Of a DNA stretch of 62,354 bases, positions 45,081 through 54,327 are shown one piece after another. Positions within the stretch are counted from its first letter, which is position 1. Every line of letters begins with the position of its first letter. The notes under the pieces are model-generated. The model made no database searches. It saw nothing but the letters and a program-made list of their open reading frames with translations, and had not been told where the DNA came from. Source of the DNA: an uncultured Lachnospiraceae bacterium. Lineage in GTDB: Bacteria > Bacillota > Clostridia > Lachnospirales > Lachnospiraceae. The DNA lies in NCBI GenBank assembly GCA_910579225.1, contig CAJTTI010000021.1:1-62354 (forward strand), read 5' to 3'. Both the position numbers and the translations under genes were made by a program.

Positions 45081-47663
45081 CTATCGGCGACTTAGCCGAC
45101 TCATAGTCTGGAACATTTTTCGGGTATTTACCGGCTTTGCCAGATGTTCATTCATCCCGGCAGCTTTTGCCATTGCAACATCCTCTTCAAATGCGTTTGC
45201 CGACAGCGCTATAATGGGCACAGTTTTTGCATCCGGTCGGTCCAGGCCGCGAATCACGCGGGCCGCCTCATATCCGCTCATAACGGGCATCATCAGATCC
45301 ATGAGCACACAGTCAAATGTTCCCTGCCCGGACGCCGTGAACACCTCTACGGCAACCTTTCCGTTGTTTGCAGTCATGACTCTGGCACCTGCCTCCTTCA
45401 GCATAAACTCCATAATTTCGCAATTAATCTCATTGTCCTCCACCAGAAGAACCTTCATCCCGGCAATATGATTCTGTATATTTTCCTCTTCTAGTGGCTG
45501 CGCACTCTGCACTTTATCAATCTGCAGAGGCAAAGTAATCTGGAACACACTTCCCTTTCCAATCCGGCTGTCTACTTCAATGGTCCCCTTCATCTGATCC
45601 ACCAGCTTTTTCGCAGTGGACATCCCAAGTCCGACACCGTTATAGTGCGTCCTTGCGTCCTGGTGTTCCTGAGTAAACAGTTCAAAAATATGCTCTTTAA
45701 AATCCTCTCCAATGCCGATTCCGGTATCTTCAATCACAAACTGGTAGTCGGCTCTCTGGCCCTGACAGGAAGTTTCTTTTACCTGAATAAAGACAGAGCC
45801 ATGGGGCCGGTTATATTTGAGAGCATTATCAATAATATTCATCAGGATCTGCTTCAGATCCATGGGACTTCCGATCAGTCTGTTATGTTGCACATCCATC
45901 TCTTTCAATACAAGTTGAATCCCTTTCTCCTCCGCCTGGGTGGACAGGATCGCAATACAGTTTTCCAGTACATCCCGGAGGTCAAAAGGCTCCATCACCG
46001 CCGTCAGTCTTCCGCTTTCCAGCTTGCTGACCTGAAGAACATCATTTACCAGAGACAACAGATGCTCCGTCGATACACGGATTTTCCTCCGGCACTCCCG
46101 CTGCCTTCCGGGATCCTCCTGGCTTTTCTCCATGATAGCCAGCATCCCAAGAATCCCGTTAATGGGTGTACGCAGATCGTGAGACATATGGGAAAGGAAT
46201 TCGCTCTTTACTGCGTTTGCCTGTCTCACCTTCTCCAGCAGTTCCATGATGGCCTGTTCCTGTTTTTTTCTTGTCACCATCGTGTCTGTGATGTCCTGAT
46301 GATATCCGTTCAGGCAGGCGCCCGGCTTTTTGAACGTTCTGTCCGGTACCCCGCCGCAACGGACATAGATTTTCCCAAGTTCCGGATGATTCCAGGGATA
46401 AGTTACCTCACAACACCCACTTTTCAATATCTCCCCTACTGCCTCCTGTACCATCTCCACATAATCTGGCTCAATGTTCTCAAACCAGTGCCGGTAACAT
46501 TCCTCCGGTCCGATCCCATCCGGCACCCCCAGAAGGATCCGCATGGTCCGGTCTGCATACATCCTTGGCGGACAACCTTCCTCCAGCTCAATCGTCCAGA
46601 TACCGGTTCTGGCTCCCTCCAGAATGTCCTCCAGGCTCCGTCTTGCCTCCAGCTTGTATTTCTCTTCCTGCTCCACCACAGCATTGACATCCCGTTGAGC
46701 AAAAATTGCACAGTGTTCCTCCTCTGTCTTCTCCGTGGCAGAAAAATGAATTTCCAGATATTTCAGTCCGAAGGGACTGTCTTTCACCTGATACCGGACA
46801 TAAAATTTTTTCTTTGTCTTAAGCTGGGCAAGCACATAATCTTTTTTCGTCACAGCACGGAGCCGCTCCTGGTCCCGCGGGACCACATATCTGGAAATGT
46901 ACCTTTCCATAGCCGTCTGATAACCGTCCTTAAAATAGGCCGCCCAGTTCAGCCCTACTCGCTCACTGTCTCTGTATACCTCACATTCACCTGTATCAAA
47001 ATTTACCTGATAGATGCCTAAGTAGTCCACGCTAAGGGCGTGAAGCACATTGTAGCTCCTCTTTTGAAGCTCGCGGACCAGGTTCCGCCGTTTCAGAGAA
47101 GAAACGATAAAGTATGCTGCGGTCTGGAGCATATTGGATGCATACTCAAGCGACTTCACAGGCGGATTGTCCACACCATAAAAGCCGATAACCTTCTTGC
47201 CATCATACAGGGGCACTACCACAAGAGAGTAAATGCTCTGCCGCTTCAAGTTCTCATACTGAAGCGGATCCGTCTCCCTAATCTTCTCCAGATCCTCAAT
47301 GACGATATGCCTGCCAATGCTGAAATTACGATACCAGCTGGCACACACTTCTGAGGGAACATTCTGAAGATTCTCCTTTTCCGACTCAACCCCCTCAGCC
47401 ACCCACTCATAGGTGTTGTCATCTCCCCCGAACTCATTCTGCTCAAAGATATAGGTTCGTCCCCCTTTCAGCGCTTTTCCCAGGTGCTCAAGTAATACTT
47501 GCAGCGACTGGTCCGGTGTCTCTTCCATCAGGGCAACGCGAAGCCCCTCATTAATAATAACCTCCAGATTCTGAACGCTCCGCATATCATTTTGCTGCTC
47601 AAAACTTCTATCAACTGATGTATCACTGCCGGCCTGTTCCAGACACTCCATTGAATAATCCAT
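45081..47663 (-). CDS. cytosolic GAF/PAS hybrid sensor histidine kinase
   Basis: An 860-residue kinase without membrane segments: a GAF domain (about 30-190, including VVVPLYDGKKVIGFYGVDNPP), PAS-like regions (about 200-460), HisKA (FLSHMSHDLRTPINGILGML), HATPase_c (NIIDNALKYNRPHG, DTGIGIGEDF, GVGLGMSTAKKL) and one complete receiver (LLVEDNEINCE, LMDLMMPVMSG, LAKPVN). ATG 47663 is chosen because GGAGGAAGGGTGT, itself containing the upstream in-frame ATG, is the ribosome binding site. With the following kinase it may form a branched phosphorelay whose transmitter partners lie outside the window. Confidence 0.91.
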   Translation of the reverse strand: MDYSMECLEQAGSDTSVDRSFEQQNDMRSVQNLEVIINEGLRVALMEETPDQSLQVLLEHLGKALKGGRTYIFEQNEFGGDDNTYEWVAEGVESEKENLQNVPSEVCASWYRNFSIGRHIVIEDLEKIRETDPLQYENLKRQSIYSLVVVPLYDGKKVIGFYGVDNPPVKSLEYASNMLQTAAYFIVSSLKRRNLVRELQKRSYNVLHALSVDYLGIYQVNFDTGECEVYRDSERVGLNWAAYFKDGYQTAMERYISRYVVPRDQERLRAVTKKDYVLAQLKTKKKFYVRYQVKDSPFGLKYLEIHFSATEKTEEEHCAIFAQRDVNAVVEQEEKYKLEARRSLEDILEGARTGIWTIELEEGCPPRMYADRTMRILLGVPDGIGPEECYRHWFENIEPDYVEMVQEAVGEILKSGCCEVTYPWNHPELGKIYVRCGGVPDRTFKKPGACLNGYHQDITDTMVTRKKQEQAIMELLEKVRQANAVKSEFLSHMSHDLRTPINGILGMLAIMEKSQEDPGRQRECRRKIRVSTEHLLSLVNDVLQVSKLESGRLTAVMEPFDLRDVLENCIAILSTQAEEKGIQLVLKEMDVQHNRLIGSPMDLKQILMNIIDNALKYNRPHGSVFIQVKETSCQGQRADYQFVIEDTGIGIGEDFKEHIFELFTQEHQDARTHYNGVGLGMSTAKKLVDQMKGTIEVDSRIGKGSVFQITLPLQIDKVQSAQPLEEENIQNHIAGMKVLLVEDNEINCEIMEFMLKEAGARVMTANNGKVAVEVFTASGQGTFDCVLMDLMMPVMSGYEAARVIRGLDRPDAKTVPIIALSANAFEEDVAMAKAAGMNEHLAKPVNTRKMFQTMSRLSRR

Positions 47664-47882
47664 ACACCCTTCCTCCATATAGACCGTTTTCCGGTCACCG
47701 TCACTGCAGCCACCACTCCTGACATGAAGAGGAGCTTCTATATTATATAGAAAGCTCTGTTTCAGAATATTGGATACAGCTCCGTTTTATTCTCATGTAA
47801 TCACAAGCATTTCGCCACAAACGCAGCAACACATGTGTCATAATACCATGTGCCCCCGGCCTCGTCAATACAGGAGTTGACG

Positions 47883-48524
47883 CTAATTTCCAGACAACGA
47901 CTGAAGTTTTGGACATTGTCTGGCAGCCACCCCTACTCCTGGTTTCTCATTTTCCATTTCCCTGCCAAGAAATGTATGGAATCCGATCAAAATACTGCGG
48001 TTGGAAAGATTCCATCCCGACGAATCCCCTATCTCTTTCTTCCATGTATCCACCAAAAGTCCCATCACGTCTTTATAATCCAGCTCCTGGCACAGATCAA
48101 TACAGTCCAGAAGATCATTTTTCCAAAAATCTTCCTCCACCGCGTCTTCCGCATCATAACCACAAGCACAGTCAAAATTCGCATTTTTTGCCCGTTCTAG
48201 CAGGTGGTCATACTTATGTGCCGCGTTATATTTCCTTAACAGCCAGGTCAGAATGCACAGTGTGCTCCCGATCCCCTGGAAGGAATTGTTTTCCCTGTCT
48301 TTCAGCTCTTCCTCGAACAGATCTGCCACCGCGCGCTCATCGTCAATCCCATAATACAAAAGGTAACAGGCCAGGCGCAGGCGGTTCGTATAATTAATAT
48401 CATCCGTGCCCCATTCTCCTTTTTGAAATTCCTGATAGCAGACCTGGCTGTCATCCCCTGATTTCAGCGCTTCATATACGCTCTGTTGCTCACCTATTTT
48501 TTCTCTTAATTTATTTCTTATCAT
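47883..48524 (-). CDS. unidentified acidic helical protein
   Basis: A 213-residue soluble protein I do not recognise. It is acidic, rich in Leu, Asp and Glu, with helical stretches such as NRLRLACYLLYYGIDDERAVADLFEEELKDRE (about 47-78) and LLDCIDLCQELDYKDVMGLLVDTWKKEIGD. The layout resembles small cytosolic immunity-type proteins that accompany polymorphic toxins, but no toxin gene is adjacent. GTGAGGTAAAA precedes ATG 48524. It is the last ordinary-composition gene before the AT-rich accessory region and lies upstream of the kinase pair in the same direction, about 220 bases away. Confidence 0.55.
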   Translation of the reverse strand: MIRNKLREKIGEQQSVYEALKSGDDSQVCYQEFQKGEWGTDDINYTNRLRLACYLLYYGIDDERAVADLFEEELKDRENNSFQGIGSTLCILTWLLRKYNAAHKYDHLLERAKNANFDCACGYDAEDAVEEDFWKNDLLDCIDLCQELDYKDVMGLLVDTWKKEIGDSSGWNLSNRSILIGFHTFLGREMENEKPGVGVAARQCPKLQSLSGN

Positions 48525-49335
48525 TTTTACCTCACTGCGGCATTTCCGGCCCGGCATCTGTTTCCCTTAGGGGCATCATACGCACATCAACCACTGCCTC
48601 GTTTATCAGTGTCCAGGCTTTTTCATCTATTTTCTGGTCTAAAATTCTATTTTTTATATCGGCAAAACGATATCTTATATAATCCTCTCTCCATTACAAC
48701 GCTGTAGTATCTATAATATCATACTGTATGTCTGCCCTGCTGCATAACACACATTTTTGTGTCCTTCCCAGATTATCCTATCAAAGGAGACGACGAACCT
48801 TCACCTTATACCTGTCCAGCCCATTGTCATACAGGCAGTCACCGGCACAATATGTATCTTTGGGGCATTCTGCCTTTATCTTTCTTGCTGTCATTGCAGA
48901 CCGCTATTCTCATCAACTCCTGCAATACCTTCATCACTTTTTTGGAGTATCCACGGAATCGTCATCTGATCAATACCATTCGGGAGAATCGGAAGTTCCT
49001 TTTCGGTTAACCCAGTTTCACAAACTCGATATAATAATCTTGTTTCAGCATAGTCACTTCCTAAAGGTTCCACAATGGGTAACCTTCTATAAGAAAGTTA
49101 AAACTAAAAGATTTTGTAATCAGCCAGAATGATTGAATTGTAGGTAAATTCAAATTATACGGAGAAATTATAAAACAGTAAAATTATTGAATGATTTATA
49201 CATATTAAAGGCAACAGAGAGAAATCTTTGTTGCCTTTCCATATGTCTATTATAGGGTTATAAAATCCTTAAAAGTCCTTGAATTTCCAATTATACTATA
49301 TTATAATATTTTATATACAGAGGAGGAATACGCTT
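48525..49335. other. transition region with no firm gene; decayed small ORFs
   Basis: About 800 bases between the unidentified acidic protein and the restriction cassette. On the minus strand two short frames overlap as ATGA: 48891-49073 (about 60 codons, including TEKELPILPNGIDQMTIPW) and 48781-48894 (37 codons, cysteines at ECPKDTYCAGDC). Neither has a clear ribosome binding site or a family I know; they look like scraps of a mobile element. From about 49080 base composition becomes strongly AT-rich. An inverted repeat AAAGGCAACA/TGTTGCCTTT (49207-49237) precedes the HTH gene and may be an operator or terminator. Confidence 0.4.
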
Positions 49336-49536
49336 ATGATTGTTAGTGATGTTTTAACTGTAGCTCAGACAGCACAATATCTTCAAGTTTGTGATAAGAC
49401 TGTGAGACGATTAATTGCTAAAGGAGATTTGTTGGCATCTAAGGTAGGGAACTCTTGGAGAATTCAAAAAAGTGATGTGGATTTTTATCTGAAGAAAAAT
49501 CGAAACTTTACCAAGGAGGTTGGAAAAAATGAGTGA
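49336..49536 (+). CDS. small excisionase-type helix-turn-helix protein
   Basis: A 66-residue MerR/excisionase-type DNA-binding protein. LTVAQTAQYLQVCDKTVRRLIAKGDLLASKVGNSWRIQKSDVDFYL spans almost the whole chain and contains the winged HTH. ATG 49336 follows AGAGGAGGAATACGCTT. It overlaps the restriction-modification gene by eight bases, so the two form an operon. In this setting it is more likely a control protein for the restriction gene, or a targeting partner, than a phage excisionase. An integrase is present only as a distant relic. Confidence 0.82.
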   Translation: MIVSDVLTVAQTAQYLQVCDKTVRRLIAKGDLLASKVGNSWRIQKSDVDFYLKKNRNFTKEVGKNE

Positions 49537-52141
49537 AGAGTTATTACAAACAACTCCTTTTTGGATTGGAAGATATTCATATTATCGCTTAGGAAGTACA
49601 ACTTTAAATCAACTTAAAAAAGCAAAAATTATAAATAAGCAGTTAAAAAAACTTTCTGACAAAAAACCTGATGGGCTTATTACATTATCAGGAGGGGTTG
49701 TTAAGGCTGTAATTGAATATAAAACATCCAACGAACTATCAACAAATTCTAAGATAGCTAAAGCCATTAAGCAAGAATTAGAGGTTGCAAAATTCTTATG
49801 CAAACTACTGATTGTTACGGATGGTACAAAAACTTTTTGGATAAATGCTCTGAATGGTGAAGAAATAAAAAGAAATGGAAAGAATATTCCGTTTATTTTT
49901 GATGCTGAAAGAATTATCAGCGGAAAGATTACGGTTGAAGAAAAGATAGACTTAGAAAATTTAATTGACCAAGCAGAATATTCTTTAACTGAAAACGAAA
50001 ATAATATTGTTGAACCAGAAATATTAGACCCAACACCGTTAGCTAAAGAGGTCTGGCAGAAAATTTGGATCAATACAGGTAAAGAGCCTGAAAAATGCTT
50101 ATATAATGTTGTTGAGATATTTGTTTTTAAATTTTTAAGTGATATTGGTGTCCTTGAATACTACAACAATTTTAATAGCGTATATGAACGTAAAGAACGG
50201 TCAGGAGCAGATGCCGCATTGACACATTATGCGACAGATTGCAGACGGACTATTAAAAATGATATGTTTCCTAAAGGTGCTGATGGTACAACTATTTTTA
50301 ATGGTACAATTTTTGTCAATGAAAAGGGCGAACCTAATTTAAGTCAAGCTTCTTTATTTGCTGATGTTTTGGAGTGTTTTCAAAAATATGATGAAATTCA
50401 CGGTTCTTTTAAATATGTAACAAAAGAATTTAAAACAAGATTATACGAAACATTTTTGCGGCAAAGTGCAGGCGTCAAAAATCTTGGGCAATATTTTACA
50501 CCTCGTAATGTTGTTCAAGCTATGGTTAAGATGTCATCAGCAAATTTATTGAAAAACGGAGCCAGAATATGCGACCCATTTTGTGGGGTTGGCGGATTTA
50601 TACTTGAAACGATTGTAATGAATGAAAATATTTTTAGAGAATTTGAGCCGAATAATGGAATTATCAATCCTAAAATTACAATTATTGGCTATGATAAGGG
50701 CACTGATGAAAAAGATGATGAACGTACAATTATATTAGCAAAAGCAAATATGCTCATTTATTTTTCGGATTTATTGGCAAAATATCACACAAAGGAGCAT
50801 TTGCATTCTTTTTCAAACAATGCTTTTAACAGTGTTTTTCATCTTATCAAGTCAAACTTAGGAACTTTTGGAAAGATTGATGAAGAGAAATACGATTTGA
50901 TTTTGACTAATCCACCTTATGTTACCAATAGTTCCGCTAACATTAAAAAATCTGCCTCGCAACTTATGACGAAGGAGAAAAAACAGTACTATTCTCTGAA
51001 AGGTCGGGGTGTAGAAACATTGGCTTTAGAATGGATTATAAAAAATTTAAACGAAAATGGAGAAGCTATTGTTGTTGTTCCCGATGGACTATTGACTCAA
51101 AAGTCTATCATTACATATTTGAAAAAAGAGTGCCAAATAAACGCTGTAATTTCTTTACCCAAAAATACTTTTTATGCAACTTCAAAAAAAACATATATTA
51201 TTGCTTTTAATAAAAAACCATCACATATTTTACAGAGTTCAGATGTATTCACTTACATAGTAGGAGAAATTGGAGAAACCCGTGACAGCAAACGATTTAC
51301 TAATGATATAAATGGAGAAGCCATCAGAAATGATTTGAACGAATGTGTTAATAACTATTTGCTTTTTAAAAATGGCATCATAGAATTTAATTCTCCAAGA
51401 ACCAAAATATATAGTTGGTCTGATTTTTCTAATTTTTCCACATGGCTAATTGATAAGAATTTGAGCGACGAAGAAAAAATAGAAATAGGCTTATTGAAAC
51501 CCATAAATAAAGTTTCAGAAGATGAATTTATAAAAGAATTAGAAACAATTGATTCAGAAATCAATAAATTTATTAATTCAAAAACCGAGTCCATAGAAAA
51601 TATTAACTATATCTCTTTACCGCTGAACAAGCTATTTAACTTCCCTGAAATTAAAGGGTTAACAGAAAAGTTTATACGAAGCAATACAGGAAATATTCCT
51701 GTGTATGGTGGTCGACAAACAGAAACCCCTGTTGGCATGATAGCTGATAATTTGCCAGGTGTAAGATATTTTCAAAATTGTCTTGCATGGAACAGAGAAG
51801 GCTCTGTTGGTTATGTATTTTTTCATAATCATAAGTTTACGACTAATGACCATCATAGACCTATGATATTAAAAGATGAATATAATGGAAAAATTGACTT
51901 GCATTATATTCGATACACACTACAACAAATAATATTGTCATCTGATGCTTTTGAATGGAGTAAAACAGCGAGTAAAGAAAAAATCAAAAAAATATCTATA
52001 AATATTCCTGTTGATGTTAATGGGGAATATGATGTGATAATGCAAAAAAAGATATATCAAAGACTTGAAAAATACGATACCATTAAAGCAACCTTAAGTA
52101 AAAGAATAGAAGAAATTGTTTCTATGCATCTTGATTTTTAA
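49529..52141 (+). CDS. single-chain restriction-modification-specificity protein (type IIG-like)
   Basis: An 870-residue protein combining three activities. The N-terminus (1-150) has a PD-(D/E)XK nuclease motif like HsdR_N: D48 in KKPDG, then E63 and K65 in VIEYK. The middle (about 160-560) is an N6-adenine methyltransferase with motif I DPFCGVGGF (about 348-356) and motif IV NPPY (about 460-463). The C-terminus (about 680-870) is a single HsdS-like target-recognition domain (NIPVYGGRQTETPVG) ending in a helical repeat. One TRD implies an asymmetric or half-site target. ATG 49529 follows AAGGAGG. Codon use and composition are very AT-rich compared with the flanks, indicating transfer. Confidence 0.87.
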   Translation: MSEELLQTTPFWIGRYSYYRLGSTTLNQLKKAKIINKQLKKLSDKKPDGLITLSGGVVKAVIEYKTSNELSTNSKIAKAIKQELEVAKFLCKLLIVTDGTKTFWINALNGEEIKRNGKNIPFIFDAERIISGKITVEEKIDLENLIDQAEYSLTENENNIVEPEILDPTPLAKEVWQKIWINTGKEPEKCLYNVVEIFVFKFLSDIGVLEYYNNFNSVYERKERSGADAALTHYATDCRRTIKNDMFPKGADGTTIFNGTIFVNEKGEPNLSQASLFADVLECFQKYDEIHGSFKYVTKEFKTRLYETFLRQSAGVKNLGQYFTPRNVVQAMVKMSSANLLKNGARICDPFCGVGGFILETIVMNENIFREFEPNNGIINPKITIIGYDKGTDEKDDERTIILAKANMLIYFSDLLAKYHTKEHLHSFSNNAFNSVFHLIKSNLGTFGKIDEEKYDLILTNPPYVTNSSANIKKSASQLMTKEKKQYYSLKGRGVETLALEWIIKNLNENGEAIVVVPDGLLTQKSIITYLKKECQINAVISLPKNTFYATSKKTYIIAFNKKPSHILQSSDVFTYIVGEIGETRDSKRFTNDINGEAIRNDLNECVNNYLLFKNGIIEFNSPRTKIYSWSDFSNFSTWLIDKNLSDEEKIEIGLLKPINKVSEDEFIKELETIDSEINKFINSKTESIENINYISLPLNKLFNFPEIKGLTEKFIRSNTGNIPVYGGRQTETPVGMIADNLPGVRYFQNCLAWNREGSVGYVFFHNHKFTTNDHHRPMILKDEYNGKIDLHYIRYTLQQIILSSDAFEWSKTASKEKIKKISINIPVDVNGEYDVIMQKKIYQRLEKYDTIKATLSKRIEEIVSMHLDF

Positions 52142-52148
52142 TATGTAC

Positions 52149-52186
52149 ACCGCCGATTATGGGTAACACCATAGCGGCGGTTTTTC
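52149..52186 (+). terminator. terminator of the restriction cassette
   Basis: ACCGCCG (52149-52155) pairs with CGGCGGT (52175-52181), with an inner TATGG/CCATA stem, followed by TTTTTC. It lies eight bases after the stop and marks the right edge of the AT-rich cassette. Confidence 0.75.
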
Positions 52187-52300
52187 TGTCCCTATTAGCT
52201 GTCTATGCCAAAGGGGGTTGTATTCTGTCATGGCTGGCTTTTCTGCTTGCCCTGCTCTTGTGGATCTATGTCAATACTTTGGACAAAAAAAGTCGAAAGA

Positions 52301-53203
52301 TTATGCAGTTTTTTTAAGTTCCTCATCCTCCTTCTGCTGTGGTGTTATGTAACCAATCGCACTGTGTATTCTTTTTCGATTATACCAGCCCTCTATGTAT
52401 TCAAAAATTGCTTTGCGGGCTTCCTTTGAATCCTGATAAGTATGAAGATATATTTCTTCCTTTTTCAGTACAGAATGGAAGGATTCCATGCACGCATTAT
52501 CGTATGGATTTCCCTTACCGCTAAAGGAATGTAGGATTTCTTTCCTGCCCAGGCAATCTTCAAACGCCTGGCTCGTATACTGGCTTCCAAGGTCACTATG
52601 CAAGATGATTCCTTTTGTATCCCTGACGTTCAGGCAGGCATTCTCTACCGCTTTCACTGCTGGTTCCGCTGTCATAGATGTCCCATAGGCATAGCCGATG
52701 ATTTTACGGCTGCACAAATCCATGACAGACGCCAGATAAGTCCATCCTTCTTTCTGTACATGGATGTAAGTAATATCTGTGCACCATTTTTGGTTGATGG
52801 TTTCTGTTCCAAAATCACGTTTCAGGATATTCACTTTATCCTCTGGGATACTTCCGTGATTGGTATGGTAACTGTATTCTTTACTACCACAGAGCGCAGT
52901 CCCTGATCTGCCATATGCCTCTGGACCCGCTTGATGCTGCAGGGTGTCCCGGCGCTATTGAGTACACGGCATAGTTTGACAGCCCCATATCTGCGTTTGG
53001 AATCCTCAAAGGCTTGTTTCACTTTCCTGCCGAATTCCTCATACTCCATCCGCTTATTTGAAGGTACACAAACCAGAGCCTTGTAATAGGTACTCCTTGG
53101 GAATTTCAAGGCACTGCAAAGCTGGGATACAGAGTAGTTGGTTAAGTTATTCTGGATAAATGCAACAATCTCGGCTATTGTTCTTTTGCGAATATGGCGG
53201 TCG
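52301..53203 (-). pseudogene. IS3 transposase OrfB, frameshifted
   Basis: Entered from orfA by -1 frameshift at about 53203, the frame reads SDRHIRKRTIAEIVAFIQNN and continues through HTH_21 (KVKQAFEDSKRRYGAVKLCRVL) to about 52878. There one A appears to be missing from a short A-run (GTAGTAAAGAATACAG), and the reading frame moves. The second part (52301-52834 and a little upstream) holds the rve domain with all three catalytic residues: D in WCTDITYIHV, D in LHSDLGSQYTS and E in NACMESFHSVLKKE. The lesion is a single indel, so the copy is recent or the base is a sequencing error. Confidence 0.8.
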
Positions 53204-53453
53204 CTTTTTTTAATATTTCATTCTCGATCTTAAGGCGCTGGATTTCTTTCTGGAGAGCCTTATACTCCTTGAGGGTGACCGTTTCCTCCTCTGATACCTT
53301 GATAGGGGAAAGCTGCTTTACCCAGCCGCTAATCGTACTCCGGTTTACGCCATATTCACGTTCCAGTTGTGAATACGAAGTTTTTCCGGCATTGTACAGA
53401 TCTACGATCTGCTGTTTAAATTCCGGAGTGTAAGATTTTTGATTTTTCGACAT
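53175..53453 (-). CDS. IS3 transposase OrfA
   Basis: A 92-residue DNA-binding subunit with an HTH (LYNAGKTSYSQLEREYGVNRSTISGWVKQL, about 17-46) and a C-terminal leucine-zipper-like coiled coil (LKEYKALQKEIQRLKIENEILKKATAIF). It binds the terminal inverted repeats. ATG 53453 follows AAAGGAGATGTTCAAC. A run of seven A residues followed by G near codon 82 is the slippery site for making the OrfAB fusion transposase. This frame is intact. Confidence 0.9.
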   Translation of the reverse strand: MSKNQKSYTPEFKQQIVDLYNAGKTSYSQLEREYGVNRSTISGWVKQLSPIKVSEEETVTLKEYKALQKEIQRLKIENEILKKATAIFAKEQ

Positions 53454-53516
53454 GTTGAACATCTCCTTTGCTCTTTCATTTGATAGTATAGGTTGCTCAA
53501 CTTTTTCTGTCCACAT

Positions 53517-53936
53517 TTATATACTAACACCACCTGTCCCTTTCATCATCATCTCATGCAACGAGCGCAGATGACAGGCTGCTTCCTCATCCCGGACAAC
53601 ATTTTTTGAAAATCCCGGCAGCTCCCGCTTCCCTGTGATTTCCCCTGCCAGATCAAGCATGATCTCGTTCGAAATGTTAAATCCACAATAATCAAATGTC
53701 CTTTCATCCGTCTGCACACAGGCATGGTTGTCTCCCGGATTCAAAAGTATGATGCTTCCGTTCTCTATGGTATATGTCCTGTTCCTGCAGGAAAGCACCC
53801 GTTCCCCGGCCTCCACAAATCCAATGACATAATGTTCATGAAAATGATTTGGAAATGGCCGCACAATCCCCTCAAAACCATATGCCTCAATTCTTAATTC
53901 ATCATCATATACCACTGCCCTGGTTTCTTTCTTCAT
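53517..53936 (-). pseudogene. AraC-family regulator truncated at the IS edge
   Basis: About 139 residues of an AraC-type cupin sensor domain (YGFEGIVRPFPNHFHEHYVIGFVEAGERVLSCRNRTYTIENGSIILLNPGDNHAC). The two-HTH DNA-binding domain that should follow is missing: the frame meets a stop two bases before the IS end at 53514. The missing half is not found on the other side of the IS, so material was deleted. AAGGGGATCCAT precedes the probable start at 53936; a start at 53954 is possible. Confidence 0.82.
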
Positions 53937-53954
53937 ATGGATCCCCCTTGTCAA

Positions 53955-54327
53955 AAGCTATTTTACCGCTTCTCTTTCCCTGTGTCTTGTAAAATATCTT
54001 CACTTTCCAAAAAACCAGAATTGTGCTCTTTGATCACCATACTTTTTATCCCATAGCCTCATATTTATTTTTGTGTTATATAAATTTCTGTCATCTGTGT
54101 CCGGCTTATGGAATTATTCCTGCTCCTGCTTTTCAGCAGGTACGAATTGACACCGGTTTTAGCCCTTACTTTTTAAGAGCAGAAACAATCTCGTAAAATA
54201 TACCTCTCCAGGTTTCAAGTAATTTTTGATATTCGTCCCATCTGCAAAAACAGCGGCCACCGCATATGGATTGAAGCCATAGCGGCAGTCCGCTTTTGTA
54301 TATCTTTTGTGTTTGTGTAATGAATCG
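53955..54327. other. gap without a recognisable intact gene
   Basis: About 370 bases between the truncated AraC gene and the nitroreductase gene. On the minus strand a frame from about 54312 to 54159 reads NPYAVAAVFADGTNIKNYLKPGEVYF and another reads DEYQKLLETWRGIFYEIVSALKK; either may be a fragment of a lost gene. A CCTGCT/AGCAGG hairpin at about 54117-54138 could be a terminator relic. Nothing here can be assigned a function. Confidence 0.35.

Larger units (their letters stand above)
52280..53514 (-). mobile_element. IS3-family (IS150-like) insertion sequence, 1235 bp
   Basis: The ends are imperfect inverted repeats starting TGGACA: TGGACAAAAAAAGTCGAAAG from 52280 and, on the minus strand from 53514, TGGACAGAAAAAGTTGAGCA. 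Inside are orfA and orfB in the usual overlapping arrangement, with an A-AAA-AAA-G slippery run where orfB is entered by -1 frameshift. Flanks are ATACTT on the left and CATTTA on the right, with no 3-5-base target duplication, so the copy has probably taken part in recombination or an adjacent deletion. orfB is broken by a one-base loss. Confidence 0.9.
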
